Source: Favolaschia claudopus (lineage: Eukaryota; Basidiomycota; Agaricomycetes; Agaricales; Mycenaceae). Taken from it: a stretch of DNA of 64,000 bases. Under the pieces are notes generated by a model, which saw only the letters and a program-made list of their open reading frames with translations, was not told the origin of the DNA and did no database searches. The stretch spans positions 1,174,686 to 1,238,685 of the forward strand of contig JAWWNJ010000078.1 of the NCBI GenBank assembly GCA_037176885.1, read 5' to 3'. Shown one piece after another: positions 63,888 to 64,000 of the stretch. Positions within the stretch are counted from its first letter, which is position 1. Each line of letters opens with the position of its first letter. The translations under genes and the position numbers were made by a program.

Positions 63888-64000
63888 ATGTCAACTGCGG
63901 CAAACTCGGCTTCTTCTGAGCTTTCCGAGCAGAAGACTGGCCGATTTTTCATGTTAATGCTACAGTGGAACTGCGCCTACAGGGAGTCTACACTCTGCTT
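63888..64000 (+). CDS. Start of probable copia gag (partial)
   Basis: The first ATG after the 5' LTR leader, in context CACACAATGTC, opens a frame to the window end: MSTAANSASSELSEQKTGRF and so on. Assignment as gag rests only on its position 185 bp after the LTR; no domain is visible in the 37 residues present. Confidence 0.45.
   Translation, partial: MSTAANSASSELSEQKTGRFFMLMLQWNCAYRESTLC

Overview
The window looks like an accessory, transposon-dense region of a basidiomycete (Agaricomycete) nuclear genome. The reasons are genes broken by many short GT-AG introns of about 45-65 nt, and a repeat set typical of that group: KDZ transposase, Plavaka/CACTA-like protein, Helitron Rep/helicase, pogo-type DDE transposase, Ty1/copia, a LINE, hAT and Tc1/mariner MITEs, and several lineage-specific multicopy gene families. 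Only one gene is clearly an ordinary host gene: a three-RRM Csx1/Nam8-type RNA-binding protein at 22.75-25.98 kb (minus). I saw no rRNA, tRNA or CRISPR.

Layout. 0-10 kb: decayed fragments (Ulp1-like protease, a basidiomycete DDE transposase, an unrecognised four-exon gene, dispersed repeats). 10.56-22.74 kb: one Helitron on the minus strand whose roughly 4 kb of Rep/helicase sequence is split by at least seven later insertions: two hAT-type elements with 8-bp target duplications, two copies of one TA-flanked MITE (one carrying a further 850-bp element with a 9-bp duplication), an apparently intact 4.19-kb pogo element with 346-bp inverted repeats and two genes, and smaller MITEs. 22.75-26 kb: the RRM gene, then a TTAAGG-rich palindromic block. 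28.6-31.9 kb: two tandem short Helitron-type elements carrying paralogous small spliced genes. 32.5-37.5 kb: MITEs, a solo LTR and a MITE-interrupted lineage-specific gene. 38.4-45.25 kb: a Plavaka pseudogene cut by the 3' LTR of a degenerate copia element. 45.26-59.92 kb: a segment bounded by matching inverted repeats of about 95 bp that contains a KDZ transposase, a TET/JBP-type dioxygenase gene, a RING gene, a gene with an RNase H1 N-terminal-like domain and two other lineage-specific genes. 60.1-62.6 kb: a 5'-truncated LINE with a 21-nt poly(A). 63.3-64 kb: a copia 5' LTR inserted in another gene.

Two observations stand out. First, the 14.7-kb KDZ segment looks like one multi-gene mobile unit carrying a DNA-modification enzyme gene and other cargo. 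Second, three divergent copia LTRs here (33.3, 41.2 and 63.3 kb) share one architecture. A hairpin beginning at a TCAGTC initiator-like site is followed by a 47-51 bp GT...AG segment and a terminal block. The hairpin and block are then repeated at the LTR end with exactly that GT...AG segment missing, as if a spliced cDNA copy of the RNA 5' end had been appended to the LTR.

Many genes in the KDZ segment keep conserved motifs but carry one-base frameshifts, often in short homopolymers. This may be recent decay or assembly error; the sequence alone cannot tell.
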